From NCBI RefSeq assembly GCF_004193775.1, contig NC_041008.1, forward strand, positions 43,681,136 to 43,745,135: 64,000 bases of DNA, in the 5' to 3' direction. Source of the DNA: Glycine soja. Lineage: Eukaryota > Streptophyta > Magnoliopsida > Fabales > Fabaceae. Positions 32,853-45,991 of this stretch are shown here, one piece after another. A program made the translations under genes and the position numbers. The notes beneath the pieces are model-generated. The model did no database searches, was not told the origin of the DNA, and saw only the letters and a list, made by a program, of their open reading frames with translations. Position 1 is the first letter of the stretch. Every line of letters starts with the position of its first letter.

Positions 32853-34819
32853 GGGTTTATAAGTTTAACTAGACCATAAAAATAATGAGTTTGGATCCTT
32901 TCCCATTGATGTATCCACATCCTCTCTCCAGCAACAAGCATAAGTACATAACCATCGGATACATGCATCCAATGGTTTAAAAAAAGTCATACAACTTTAT
33001 TGTGGTTTTTATATTCATGAAGTAATCTTTCTATTCCTTACCTAGTTTTGACTGGGTTTTTGGTTTTCATATAAAATCACCGAATCAATTTCAACATATG
33101 ACAATTGCAATTCTCACCAACAAAATCATCACCAGAGCAAACCATACAAAGCATACATATGAATCACAGACCAAAAAGTGTAGCAAAAAAACCTCAGTAT
33201 CTGCAAGATTATGTCAAGGAAGTCCAGCCAAGACAATGATTACGTGGCAAGAGGATATTGGCTCTAGAAGATTATCCTATATGCTATTTTGTAATTTTGT
33301 TACAATCAAATCCAAGGGCAATCAATTAAGTTATTGAAACTGAATTGAGCTTGGTTGTAGAACTTACAAGCTCTTGGACAATATGATGAAGGAAGCTTTA
33401 GTTCAGTTCTGCAAATTCAGCTGCTGCAAAGAGATAATAAGTAAGCATTTTGACAAGAATTTATACCTACTTAGTAATATGAAGACTGGAGAAAAGAAAA
33501 ATGAAAAGGGAATTCTAATGCAAACTATGAACAATGTATAGATGTCATGCCATGACTAGTAATTTATCGAATTACTAGTCAAAATTGAATTGAGAGAAGC
33601 TAGGCAACATAGTTCTATGAATCCAACTTCCTCCATTTCAAAATAGACAATGACCAGCCATTCTACATCTCTTATTAATGGCATTCCCATCAATGAGGCA
33701 TCTAACCTTGGGTGGCAGCAGCCTCAGGTTATGGCAAAACCCATCAATTGATTCAAAAAATTAAAAATGAATTAAATTCAAAATTACAAATCAGTTTGCT
33801 TGATGTTTGATAGCCTGAAGATCTCAAATCAGGTCATAATTATCAAAAACTGATATCGGATAGTCTGAAGATCTCAAATCAGTTTGCTTGGAATTTGTGG
33901 TTTTAAATTTGAATGGTTATTTGGAACACCAAAGGTTGAACTTGTGAAGCATGTTACAGGTGTGTGATAAACAAAAAGTTGTGCTGTTGGCAGATATGGC
34001 ACACATCAGTGGACAAACTATTGCTAGTTGTTCCTGCTGCAGTGGTTTCCATTGCTGGAAACTAGTGACTGCTCTCTTGAACTAAAAGACTTTTGCACTG
34101 CTAAAAGTCGTGATAATGGATTGAAGGAATGAAAGAACTGTGATTCAACATTTTTATACAAATACAGCAGGACTCCATGCAAATGAGATTTTGGTGAGAA
34201 TGTTTAATGGGATTTCCATGGTTTATTTTTCCTCTTAGTTTAAATTGATTCCTTTTTTGCTTTGAATAGGTTTTCTAGCGGTTTCCTATTGCAAGGTGAA
34301 GGTCAGGTGCATTCAACTTCCAATGAAGAAATAGTTTGAGGAGGAAGAAGAAAGACTTAGACTACTTAAATTTGTAACAGTGTTGCTTAGGTTTAATCAT
34401 ACTACTGAATCGGCTGCTTACAACACTTCAGAAAGTGGAATTTGCTATACTTTTTTATGGCTGAATGCCTACCTAGGATGCTAATTCACTCTGAGTTTGA
34501 GCATATCAGTAGATTTGTGTTTGCTTGTAAATAAAAAATATATGTGTTTTGCTCTATGCCTCTCTAGAATCAAATATACTTCAAGTGAATGTCTTATTCA
34601 TTATCATCATAAGGATTGTCTTGGATGAAAACATAACGGGTTATTTTTAGATTTTATGAGATGTGGAATTCCAATTTCTCTGACAATATGACCTCGGTAA
34701 TTTAAGCATGGTAGACATCATATATATATGTGTACAAATCTACAACTGTTAGTTTCAGTAATACTCAGTGATTGAGAAATAATCCTAATGGTTATTTTTT
34801 TTATTAATGTGCAACTTAG
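32668..34819. other. non-coding stretch with (TA)n and short direct repeats
   Basis: Contains a (TA)n tract at about 32820-32848. A direct repeat TGAAGATCTCAAATCAG occurs twice (about 33816 and 33862), the second about 46 bp after the first. Some parts may be decayed ankyrin-gene exons, but I cannot show it. Confidence 0.45.
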
Positions 34820-37800
34820 TTTAACTGGTCATTGCCATGGATTGAGTGACGAAGAGATAAAGGACTTGTGGGTCCAAGCAAATGTAGATGGAAATGGTGT
34901 TCTTGATTATAAAAAATTTCTGGTAATGTATTTGACATTGACATTGAATTAGCTCTTGGAATAAATATTATACAAGATTTAAAATCTTGAATTTTTCCTA
35001 TAAAAATTGTGAGAGGATCCCTGAATCTAAATGGCTTTCTCCATAAGGCATATAGTATTGCACTGATGATAGCTGTGACACCCTCTACCCTCACAAATAT
35101 AAATAAGTAACTAAATAAATCATAAAATTTAGTATTAAGTTTATAAACACATGATAATACAAGAAGGAGAAACAAAACATGCAAAATTAATTAATAATTT
35201 TGTTTTTAAACACATTTAATTTAAATCAATTCAAAAGGATAAAAGGTTCACATCCACTTAGTGAAAACATAATAGAAATTTTTTTTGAATAAAATATAAA
35301 ATTATCCCGGCTCAAAACAAGGTCGTCCACTCTAAATAAATAATAAAAAAAACTAAAATAGAAAAGTATAACGCAATTATATCATTCAGTAAATCATAAC
35401 ATGTGAAAATCATAATAAGCGAAGTAAAATCCTATGCCCCAATGTCACACTTATCATAGCATATCCCTATCACAGACTAAGTCTCTCCATCTCTAGCATG
35501 TGACTCATCATATGAAGGTTCACTTGAAACAAAGTGGCAATCAGCCCAAACACAAACACACACCGGGAGTAATTTATCACATTCGTATATAATAAAATAT
35601 TAGAGCATGTGAAATATATAATACTTAAAGCTAACTTTATATAAATAACATTATCGCACAACATCGCACACATTATTCACACCCATTCAAGTTCGCATAC
35701 TCCATAAAATAACATCAACCACATTTGTTAACTCAATGAAATTCAAACACAAGCGTTATGCAACAATTATACTAAGATTCAAGCCTATATGCAATGTGAT
35801 ACCATGTCAGTGAAAAATAACACTGAGACGCTTAGGAGTACATGACAAAGCACACCACACAATGGGTATACTCGGTCACTCTCACTAAGTAACATCATAA
35901 GGTGACCAGTTAGGGTTACTCTGTTTTGCGAGAATGCCCCAACCACATGGGATCAACATGGGCTTAAAAGAGCACTCAAACCGAGTATCTTTACCCCCAA
36001 GGCCTAGACTCCGAAAAATCCGTTTGGGCCTCACCTTCCTGATTCAGGTCCAACCCCTAAAATATTTTTTTTTTTGCACGCAAACACTGTTTATGAGTTA
36101 TATAATACCCATGACCTCACTCTTATATTTCAAAGATATTTAACAAATTGCGCTACAATTTAACCCTTCAGGATCCTAACTAGGAATCCTACAATTTCCT
36201 TTAACACTGCGCATAAAAATTCTCTCAAGGTAAACACTGGTCGAGTTACTGTATAACTCATAACTCACAAGACAAGTAGTATCACTACAAATATCAATCA
36301 TACACTCATTCACAACCATATTTCATGTCTACAATTTAACATTTCACACTTTAACTAATTACAAAATATATTCAACAATTAAATAACAATGTATCATAAT
36401 ACTAATAACATACAATATTTAACTTCAAGATTTATAAACAAATAACTATAAAAATACATGTGAAACATATATATATAAATATATTATATTCAATATATAT
36501 ATATATATCAAATGTATTAAGTATATATTAATATAAAATAATCACAATAATATCAAACATATCATCAAGTAAATACAAATTATATATAACAATAAAATAT
36601 ATACTCATATTGATTTATATGAACAACATGTATACCTATATTCTAAACATTTTTCAACTAAGTTACCAACATCAAGAAAATGCCTAATTACAATGTGAAT
36701 ACAACTTTAGTTAATTTCTTTAAACGATTTTAGCCAATTCAATTATCCAACAATCTCTACACATATGAATTTCATGACGAAAAATCACCCACGTGAAATA
36801 AAATATAAAGTTTGTGAAATAAAAGTATCAATATATATGTACACGTATACACTGCGGTGTGGAAAAATAAAAAAGAACAAGATTGAAAGGCCAACATATT
36901 TGGTATAAACAAAATCACCACCACACAATTTTTATGCTAATTATAAAGAATTCTAATTCCTAAGGTACACACCTAACACAGGAACACATCAATTCTACAA
37001 CAAACTCGCAACAGAACACCAATTGATTCATCAAACACACTCAGTCCGCGATTAAACATGAAAACATAATTAAACTTCATAAACACCCCCAAAATAACCC
37101 AAAAATTGATCATCTAGAGATCCCTACACATGTTCATTCTAATCCCCAAGCGTGAGTAACTCATCCCTTACCTCGATGTAGTCGCTTAAATGTTCTCTGT
37201 TAGCAATTGTGGCGTCTCTGGTACTCTCTAGAGCTCCTCCTCTAGTTGCTCTGTTAGGGTTCTTATGCGTCAGAAAAGAAGAAAGGAACATAATGTGTTT
37301 TCTAAAAAGTTGCTCTAGGTTAACATTTGGCTTATATAGTAGGAATTTATGACCTAATAATTTTTTTTTACTTATTTATTAATTTCTTATTTACTTATTA
37401 AAAGTTACGGAAAGTTACAGCTGTTACAATAGCAATGCTATAAGGAATTTGCCTATCAATATTTTAGTTTATGAGTCATCAGACATAAACATATCAAAAT
37501 CAAAGAGTTTTGTCATGTGTAATTCGTAGAAACTATTGCTAGCATGTCATTTGATCAATAGTGGCTGATACAAGAACAAATAAGCCTTGTTCCACTAGGA
37601 AGTGGCTGATCCAACAAGAACAACTAACCTGTAAAGGGCATATGTAATGTCATTTAGTGAAGTAAAACATTTTTGCATAGAGAATCATTGAGAGTTCTTA
37701 TTTTGTTTTTCGCCAAGTGAGATAAGGCTTTGTTGTAGAATAAGTGGCAGAATTCCCATTTATTTTTTTAATCCTTTCTTTTTCTAGTTTGTTGGATAAA

Positions 37801-38066
37801 TCCATGATCTTGATATAATTTGGATGCAGCAGCAAATCTGGAGTTCAACAGCTCCAGATATAGATGACAACAAGAATGGTGATTAGGACGATAGTTCAAA
37901 TGATGCACAGGAGCAAACAATTGGTTTCAGTGTAAAAAACACAATTTTGTTCCCTCCAGAAGTAGAGAAAGGTAGATGGCCTGAAGACTACTCCCTTTCT
38001 GATCATGCACGACTCACTGTAGTGTTTTCTCCCATAAGAATGTCATGCTCCCAGTTGATTTGCTGA
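34820..38066 (+). pseudogene. C-terminal exons of an EF-hand/endonuclease-type gene (At1g02270-like), pseudogene
   Basis: Two exons join in phase 0: 34820-34922 (acceptor CTTAG, donor GTAATG) and 37830-38066 (acceptor ATGCAG). The first carries one EF-hand, GLSDEEIKDLWVQANVDGNG followed by VLDYKKF. The second reads QQIWSS, IGFSVKN, FPPEVEKGRWPEDYSLSDHA and RLTVVFSPIRM. I recall this layout from the C-terminus of plant endonuclease/exonuclease/phosphatase proteins with an EF-hand, such as At1g02270. An in-frame TAG at 37884-37886 breaks exon two. The EF-hand loop has Asn at position 1 and Lys at position 12, where Asp and Glu bind calcium. No upstream nuclease exons are recognisable. The 2.9-kb intron contains a solo LTR. 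The family assignment is from memory. Confidence 0.65.
35074..37428. mobile_element. solo LTR of a gypsy-type retrotransposon, 2355 bp
   Basis: Begins TGTGACACCC and ends GCTGTTACA, giving TGTRACA-type inverted tips, and is flanked by a perfect 5-bp duplication ATAGC (35069-35073 and 37429-37433). There is no internal gag-pol, primer site or second LTR, so it is best read as a solo LTR left by recombination between the two LTRs of a full element. Long LTRs with TGTGACACCC ends are typical of Tekay/Del-like gypsy elements; that lineage is an inference. A TATATAAG on the minus strand near 37335 may mark its promoter. It lies in the intron of the EF-hand pseudogene. Confidence 0.85.
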
Positions 38067-38934
38067 CAATGCTTTTGGCCTCTAGCATAGGTTTTAGAAT
38101 TAAGACTTATGTACATATATATGTCACTATAAGAATGAGTGAAACAGTGGAACGAGCAAGGGAAGATACAAGAGTTCTTTTTTGAGGTGATTTTAAAGAG
38201 CCCTATGTTGTGATTACTGCACCATCACTTGACAAGGTAAGCATAAGTATACTAAAGAGTGCAATTTGAAGGCAGTAGCACTCTAGTATCTCTAGTTGGC
38301 GACATTGCTGATGATGACATTTGCAGTGAGCAACACTCCTCACCCAGTTTGTTTTTCTCATTTATTGTTCTTGTATGGTGAAACATGAAAGATTAGACGA
38401 AAGGAAGCAACAGAAGAAATGATCTGTATAGTTGTGTATAGGTCCTAGGCGTTAAACCATTTTGTAGCTAGGTAAGATGGCACCCCCAGCTAGAGCTTTC
38501 TTTAAATAAGGGAGAATTCAAACAACATTATATCTTGTAAAAGTTCTGATGAGTGCTTAAATATGGTTTTGAAGAAAATATTGTCTCATACTCTTACCAA
38601 CAATGACCATTAAACCACACCAATGAGTAAACCATAGTCATAATATTACACAGAATTATAAGGTTGGTTTGGGGGTTGAAGGGAGAAGGAGTGAGGGAGA
38701 AGTCGTGGGCCTGAATCCCTCTCATTAACAAAAATTAACAAACTAACAACTAACATTTGCCAATAAAAAAACAAACAATTAGCGCTGAATTTAGGAACTC
38801 TTGCTCTTACTTGTAGTGGATTTCAGAAACTAACTTAAACCAGTTTTAGCTTAGCTGCCTTTAAATGTAATGTCATCCACTAGCCTAGCAGTCTATGGCA
38901 GCTAGCTGAAAATAATTGAAAGCAGTGCTAGCCT
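38067..38934. other. non-coding stretch, one possible exon fragment
   Basis: A frame at about 38136-38237 reads ETVERAREDTRVLF, a stop, then GDFKEPYVVITAPSLDK followed by a GTAAGC donor. It looks like a decayed exon of an unknown gene. Nothing else is supported. Confidence 0.35.
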
Positions 38935-39192
38935 GTGCATGTGGCTACTATAGGGTCAAACGTTTTGAAGAAGCTCAACAGTGTTAGGGAATCTAAGCAA
39001 TCATCAATAGAAGCTGCTGAAGCTATGAACAATAAGGCCAAACAACTTGAACAGGCATTATCCCAAAAAGCTATAGGATATGAAGCATGGAAACAAAAAC
39101 TAGAGCATGAAAGAAAGGAGTACACAACAACAGTGAAGGAAGAAAGTAGATGCTTCCAAGCAACAACTCAACAAAATAAGGCAATATTTTGA
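38935..39192 (+). pseudogene. coiled-coil protein fragment, unknown gene
   Basis: An open frame of 85 codons without an ATG at its start reads VATIGSNVLKKLNSVRESKQ, then a charged, heptad-like segment (AAEAMNNKAKQLEQALSQKA, KQKLEHERKEYT). Low-complexity helix composition suggests a coiled coil. There is no promoter, obvious splice site or continuation, so it is probably an exon fragment carried by a mobile element. The family is not identified. Confidence 0.35.
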
Positions 39193-39279
39193 CACAGCTT
39201 TCCAAGCAAGACTAGCTGCATTCCAAACCCTAGTAGTAATAACTAATTAACAAACTAACTAACAATCTATAAGAAGAAA

Positions 39280-39450
39280 GAGCACAAAGACCACGTACGC
39301 GGAAGCACAAAGTTACAATGAAGGCATGAAGGCAGTGAAATGTACCTCGAACCCAACAACGACAATGCCGGCGAGATTGTAACTTAGGTGAAATGTACCT
39401 CAGGTGACCACAAAGACCACATACTAGCAGTGAAATGTACCTCAGGTGAC
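39280..39450. repeat. short imperfect tandem repeats
   Basis: The unit GTGAAATGTACCTCAGGTGA recurs (about 39390 and 39431, with a shorter form near 39336), along with ACAAAGACCAC (about 39282 and 39410). This resembles repeat-rich transposon untranslated DNA. Confidence 0.6.
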
Positions 39451-39786
39451 CACGAGTTCACCAATCCTTGCACCAGAAACCAAAAAAGGTCCTTAGCTTA
39501 ACCACGAGTTCCAGAAACAGACCTAGCTATTCAATAGAACAACACAGGTAGACGAAACGTACCTATCACAGTCTTCAGTGCAATGGAGAACAACAAGCTT
39601 CAATGTTAACAGTGCAATGGAGAAGAGAGCGCGAGAGGGTACACGGAGAAGAAGAAAACGTGAGAGGGTAAACGGAAAAGAAGAGAGCGCGAGCAAAATA
39701 GGTCGCATCAAATATAATTTAAAATGCAAGTTCAACATCGATTTTCAATAAAATAAAAAAACTGATGTTAACAAATTGATGTGAAC

Positions 39787-39906
39787 GTTAACATCGGTTT
39801 TATTCAACAAACCGATGTTAACTGATCATATGTTAACATCGATTTTGAAGAAAATCGATGTTAACGAAGCGACGTTAACATCGGTTTTTTGAAAACCGAT
39901 TTTAAC
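39787..39906. repeat. cluster of three palindromes built on GTTAACATCGGTTTT
   Basis: Three consecutive stem-loops: arms 39787-39800/39809-39822 (14 bp, perfect), 39832-39846/39851-39865 (15 bp, perfect, variant ATCGATTTT) and 39874-39888/39892-39906 (15 bp, one mismatch). More partial copies lie on both sides (39735-39780 and 39915-39928). I associate this motif with the subterminal regions of soybean CACTA elements; that is memory and inference. No CACTA tip is visible beside it. Confidence 0.85.
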
Positions 39907-39928
39907 ATCACTTCGTTAATATCGGTTT

Positions 39929-39930
<2 letters not shown>

Positions 39931-40012
<82 letters not shown>
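39931..40012. repeat. (AT)n microsatellite, 82 bp
   Basis: Pure alternating AT directly after the palindrome cluster. Confidence 0.97.
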
Positions 40013-40014
<2 letters not shown>

Positions 40015-43000
40015 ATAGACGATGTAATTCAGTTATGATTATTCTTTTTGTAATATTTTAGTCTGTGACTTGAATGTTGTTGGACTAGATTTGATTAATG
40101 AAATGTCAATAACAAGGTATAATCTAATGTGGGAGACTTCTCATTTTGTTTTATTTTTGTTAAACATGTGTAATGTTGGTTTTGGAACTTTGTTAGCTAT
40201 AAATGTATACGAAGCATAATTAAGTTTACGGTTTTGGGTCCCAAAAGGAGATTATGCAATATAAATTTAGGACACGGAGGACTCTCTTTCAAGAGGGTCA
40301 AGACAAGCCAAGAATAAATTTTTAAGGGAATAAGCTTAATGACCAAAAAGGGTTATTTGACTCTTTTTTTTTTTTTTTGGTTCTTGTGTAAAAATGAATG
40401 CGAGTTGTGTGTGTCAAGTGAATGAATCGCGCACATAATTTTCACGTTATTTATTTATCTGTGTATCAAAGTACAAAGTTCAGTTGTTCCTAATGTATCT
40501 AAGTCTCTGACAAAATCTAACTATAGAAGGCAAATGTCCTTGAGTCTTGAGAGGTTGACTCTGAATTTTATTGTAAAAAAATCTAGTGGCCAAATTGGCC
40601 ATTGTCGGCAGAAGAAGAGCCTTTGCATTTGTTTACGTTATCTGTGAGAATATATGCTGCCACCAATGTCTCCCTGCTTCGTTTACCCAATATGTACTGA
40701 GACAAAGAAAAGGGAAGAAAAGCTATTTTTCTTCTTGAGAATATCTAGTAAAGCTTTTAACTTTTTTCCAAAACGATATTTAGTAGACATAGTTATTGGA
40801 ATTAGTAGTACTGTAGTAATGTAATTTGGCTACTATACTACGTGTAATTTTATTGTGAATGGTCAAACAATGGACCAAAATGCTAAAATAGACATAAAAT
40901 GTGTCTGTATCGCTGTTAGAAGGTAAATCCGGTGTGGGATAAGGATTCACATTCAACGTGTATTGCAAAACATAAATAAGCTAAAACAAACACATTTATT
41001 ATGTCTTTCCAAGTTCCAAATAATAAAAAAATACTTTATATAACAAATATTGTTCAAATCACTATATAATGAAATTTATGTTATTTCAACTTGATTGATT
41101 ACTATATATAAATATTTAATTTTGATATATTTTTTGGCATATATTAGAGAGTGCCAACACCGAACTATATAAGTTTTGTCATGTTTTATTTGATTTGTTG
41201 AATCATTCTCTTTGTTGTAAGTATTAGGACGAGTTTGATTCGTAAAAAATAAGCCAAATAGAATAGCTAAAAGCTCCGGTTTGGGATTATCGGAGACGCC
41301 AAAAGCTCCATAGCAACCCATAATCCAATTTCCATTAGACTCTCGAATTGAAGATCTCCAATATAAATATAATTCTTCTACATTTGATTTTTAAAAAAAA
41401 ATTATGAAAAATTACAAATTAAGTAGAGATAGACAAAAGCAAAGATTCTTTTTTTTTTTACTCTAACAGATTTACAACCACTTCCTCACTGAGGATTTAA
41501 AATCACTTAATATCGTCTAAATTAAATTGATAATGTATATATTTTGATAATTTAAAATTGTTATAAATGTGATTTTTTAATATCATTGATTTAATTTATG
41601 GGATAGAATCAAATTGAAAAGATTTGAAAATTTAAGTAACTAAATTTTATCTAAAAAATAAATTAGAGAATAAATATCTAATTTAACCTAAATAAATAAA
41701 AAAATTTACTATCCTTTCTAAGAAAGAGAACCAAGTTTGGATATAAGTAAAAGAAATGAATGAAAATGATGATCACGTACATATACACTCACATAATTTT
41801 CAAGAGTTTGGGTTTACAAAATAAACTCCTCCCTCTGCTGCCAATGATTTTGATTTTGGGCTGTATAATTGCAATTTGCAATGATACGAACAAAGACTGA
41901 GTATACGCTGTCAATAATATTGCGTGCATCCAAGTAACACAAAACAATTAAGTAATGTTCCATCATTATTAGGGAATACAATTATGCAACTATATGCTAA
42001 ATCAACTTTTGTTTGAGCTGCTTTTGAAATGTGTCTGGTCAAAGAAAACTCTTGCTTTATTTTTTATCAACTGCTAAAGATGTTCCAAAAAAATATGTCG
42101 AAGAATAAATGTTTTCCATGTGAATAAATAACTTGAAAATGTTTCACATCTAGCTTTTGCTTTCCTAACCTTTGCTATATAGAAAGAAAAAAAAAGGAAC
42201 ATATATAAACCCTGCAAAATGAAATAAAAGACTTAAATAACTAAAAAAAGACTTGCTTCTAGCTTGTTTGTATTGTGAATTTAAAGTATATAATACTGTA
42301 ACATAAGATTCTCGTTTTATGCGATAATTAAACAGAATATTAATTTATTAGTGGAATTTATTATAGCAAAAAGCATAAAAATTGTTTGCGCTATCATAGA
42401 AACATTTTCAACCTTTTCTTAATCATGATGGAATTCTTCCTAGTTACGCTTACACCATATCAATAATTTTTTTTAGACCATAACAATACTTAAGTATACC
42501 TAATCTCTCACTTCAATTATCTTTATAGAATAAAATTAAAGTCATGCTTTTAACCGGGTATTTATCTTATCACCCAGTACTTTAATTTGTTTCTGCTATT
42601 TTTTTTTCTTTTGATTGGGCCCCATTTAAATTGACAAAAGCGAAGCACCGCAACCGCATTGTTAATCAAGTATATATAAATCAAACTTAAAACAAAATTA
42701 TCGCAGAAAAAACACAATAATTAGTGTTCTAAAGAGACATTGACTGCAACATCTGTTCTGGAAGGAGCACATAATTATGTTGTGCAAGTCATATCTCTTG
42801 CTAAACAACAATGTCAAAACTGATCAAAAGCACACGCGTTTTATGGATAAACAATTTAATTGAAATTTGCAAATTTTAACTCGTTCACTAATTCACATGT
42901 AAGTAGAATATGATATTGTGATTCACGGAAAAAAATAAAGAAAAAACAAGTAGTATAAACTCGCATGCAGACTAAAACAAATACTGTAGTTAAATGAAAC

Positions 43001-45923
43001 GATATATATGATTAAGGTACACTCGTTTCATTTAAAGGTTTGATTTTATGGGATGATATCATGTGAGAATATCATATTTTTTTTTAAATAATTCAATTAC
43101 TTAATAATTAAAAATTTATTTATTATTTTATTAAATCTTCAATTAATTGATATGATAAATATATCAATTGATTGATTTAAAAATATATATTCAATATATT
43201 TTTTTATTAAATAATATTTATATGTGTGAGCAAATGAGAATTTTCATTTTAAATTTTCATACTAATCCAATATTTTAATGTTTGTGGATAATTGATTGAT
43301 TATCTAAATATTACATAACTGATTAATTCAAATATTAAGAAATATAATTAATAAATTGTATTGAATATTTTTTTATAATTATAGAAACTATATGTATATT
43401 ATCCTGATTTAAAAATAACTTACCATAATTATTGATTATGCTATTATTCAGTTAGCTTACAATAATAATTGTTTATTTATTCTATTAACGATGTTATTAG
43501 TATTTAATTTGATTAATATATATCAATACTACTCAATAAATTTTTTTATATATTATTATATATATTCAAATTTATTACAGATTGAATCATGCAATATTTA
43601 ATTTGATTTCATAATATTTGTTTTTTTCATCAATTATTTTTATATATTAATTGCTTGATTCAAATCAATTGATAGAATAAAATCAAATTCATTACAAATT
43701 CAATTGTGCAATATTTAGTTTTATTTCATCAATTATTTATATATTGATAATTATATATATATATATATATATATTCATTCAAATAATTACATTTTAAAAC
43801 AATAAATCGTGCAATTAAAACAATATATTAGTATACTTTTCTGCTTTGAACAAGCAAGGTTTCCTTTTAAAAAAAACTTTATAAGTAGTATAACTAGCAT
43901 TATTACTGAATAACAAGTCTTGTAACAATTTCTTTCTCTTTTACTTCATAACTTTTAATTTTGATTCTCCTGTAAATACTAGTGATTTTTTTTATAGTTT
44001 CATTTTTTTTTTGTCATCTTTTTTCTAACACTTTGTTTATTTCAGATGAAATGAGAAGGATAAAAATGAGAAATAAAACAAAAAAAATTATTACAAATTC
44101 TTAGATCCCACCTGAGATAATTTCTCCCCTTGCTATGTATGATTCGAAATAAAATTTAACACGACAAGCTGTTTGTTTTTTTTTATCTTTATCTTGTTTG
44201 ATTGTTATCTTGATAACAATGTAATTATAAAATTATTTTACCAATAAGATATCTTTTTTCTCTGGGTGTCTTTGTTGTTATATTTGACTATGGTTGTAAC
44301 AACACAATTTCCAACAACTTTACATCACTACACATGCTTTTATTCTCTCATGCTTCGACTTATATATGTTTCATTTTAACAACATGATTTTTCTATTTTA
44401 TTTTAAGTATTTTTAGTTTTAAAAAATTGTACCAATATATGGAAAAGTTGATGTCTAACTTCAGTTTTAATTATGTTTATTGTTAAATATTATGAAGAAA
44501 AGTATATAATATCTTTTTTTATGAGTTGTGGAGGGGAAGTGTTATTGTAGTTTTTCTTTTCAGGTTACAAGACTTTTAAAAAAAAGGTAACACAATCTTT
44601 TTTTTACTTATCTCTTATTTCTTTCTTTTACTTTTTAATATAACTAAACAATAGAAAAAAAATCTAATTTTTTACCAATATAAATAAATCATTTTTCACT
44701 TGGAATTCCTTTCAATTTCCTTCCTGTGTTTCGTTCTTCTTTTCTTTTCTTTCAAATAAAGTGTAAGGTAATCTTTCAACTTTTCATTCTCCTAAAATAT
44801 ATTTATTTTTTAATAATTAAAATTTGACATTTTAAATTTGAAGTATATATTTTTCTAATATTCTCAATTTTTTTAAAAAAATATTTTTCTAATGTTAAAT
44901 ATATACAAACAAAGTGTAAGATAATATTCTAATAATTTAGATTTCAAATACTTTTCGTTTTTTGATGATAAGAAATAATGAATAAAAAAATCAATTTAAA
45001 AATAAATTTTGATTAAAATTAAACAAATGTTTACTTAATAAATATGTACTACTTTAAAAATAAATAAAAATTCAATATGTACTAATTTTATTCATATTTA
45101 AATTTTAATTAATTTAAATAATAAAAAATAACATCAAATTATAACTAATAATAATGGTAGTAGTGTATTATGATATTTTTTTTTACTCTGATACTTATTA
45201 CATTAAATTGTATACTCATTTAATTCATACTCAATTAAATCAGTTATATAATAATAATAATAATATTATTATTATGTTTTTGAAATATTTATATAAAAAT
45301 GTACATCAATCATTGGAACAATCTTATCCCTAATTATAAAATATAAATTTAATATTCATTGTAAGACATGCCACCCTAAGTTATTTAATAGTATTTTACA
45401 TCAATACTTGCTTAAACAGGATGTTTTGAGTCCGGTAATCCTTATAAGTAAAGTAAATAATCACAAAAGTTTTTTGGATTTTTTTTTTGTATTATAAATC
45501 TGAGTCCTGATTTTTAAATAAGAGTATTAATTGTTAGAAGTTATTTATATCCTTCGTAAGTTATGTAATTTTTCTTGCATTGAATATTTAATTTATTTAT
45601 AATTTTATTCCTTACAAATTTTATTTCTTATTTTTTAATTAAATTTTAAACTATAATACATTGTATTAAATTGAAGATATTTTTATTTTTAATGCATTAA
45701 ATTTTAAATTAGCGTAATTTTATTAAATCTTAATGTGATTTAGCTTTTAAATTTTTATATAAAAATAACATGTTTTGATTTTAGCAGTTTGTTTCTACAA
45801 TTTTTCTTAATTTTAAAAGTCTGATCTCTTTAATTTTTTTACTTACTGTTATATAATATTCATTATCAATGATACACAATATTTAATAATTTCTTCAATT
45901 TATTTTATATTTAAATTTATAAT
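40013..45923. other. very AT-rich intergenic DNA, no gene seen
   Basis: No frame here has convincing coding character or homology. 43080-45900 is extremely AT-rich, with a (TA)n tract near 43751-43773 and an ATA/TAT triplet palindrome near 45250-45276. The minus-strand frame at 41076-41321 has no recognisable family. Such DNA may be old transposon debris or a matrix-attachment-like region, but nothing specific can be shown. Confidence 0.55.
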
Positions 45924-45991
45924 TATTTGTATAACACACCACAACTTACAATTGAAGAAGTCATTAAATACTGTGGTGTGTTATACAAATA
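45924..45991. repeat. perfect 20-bp inverted repeat (hairpin)
   Basis: TATTTGTATAACACACCACA at 45924-45943 is repeated inverted at 45972-45991 with a 28-base loop. GC content in the arms is higher than the surroundings. It may be a tiny foldback element or a small-RNA-like hairpin. Confidence 0.85.

Noticed and set aside
35470..36143. Short frames inside the solo LTR
   Set aside because: They lie wholly within an LTR with clear borders and resemble no protein domain.
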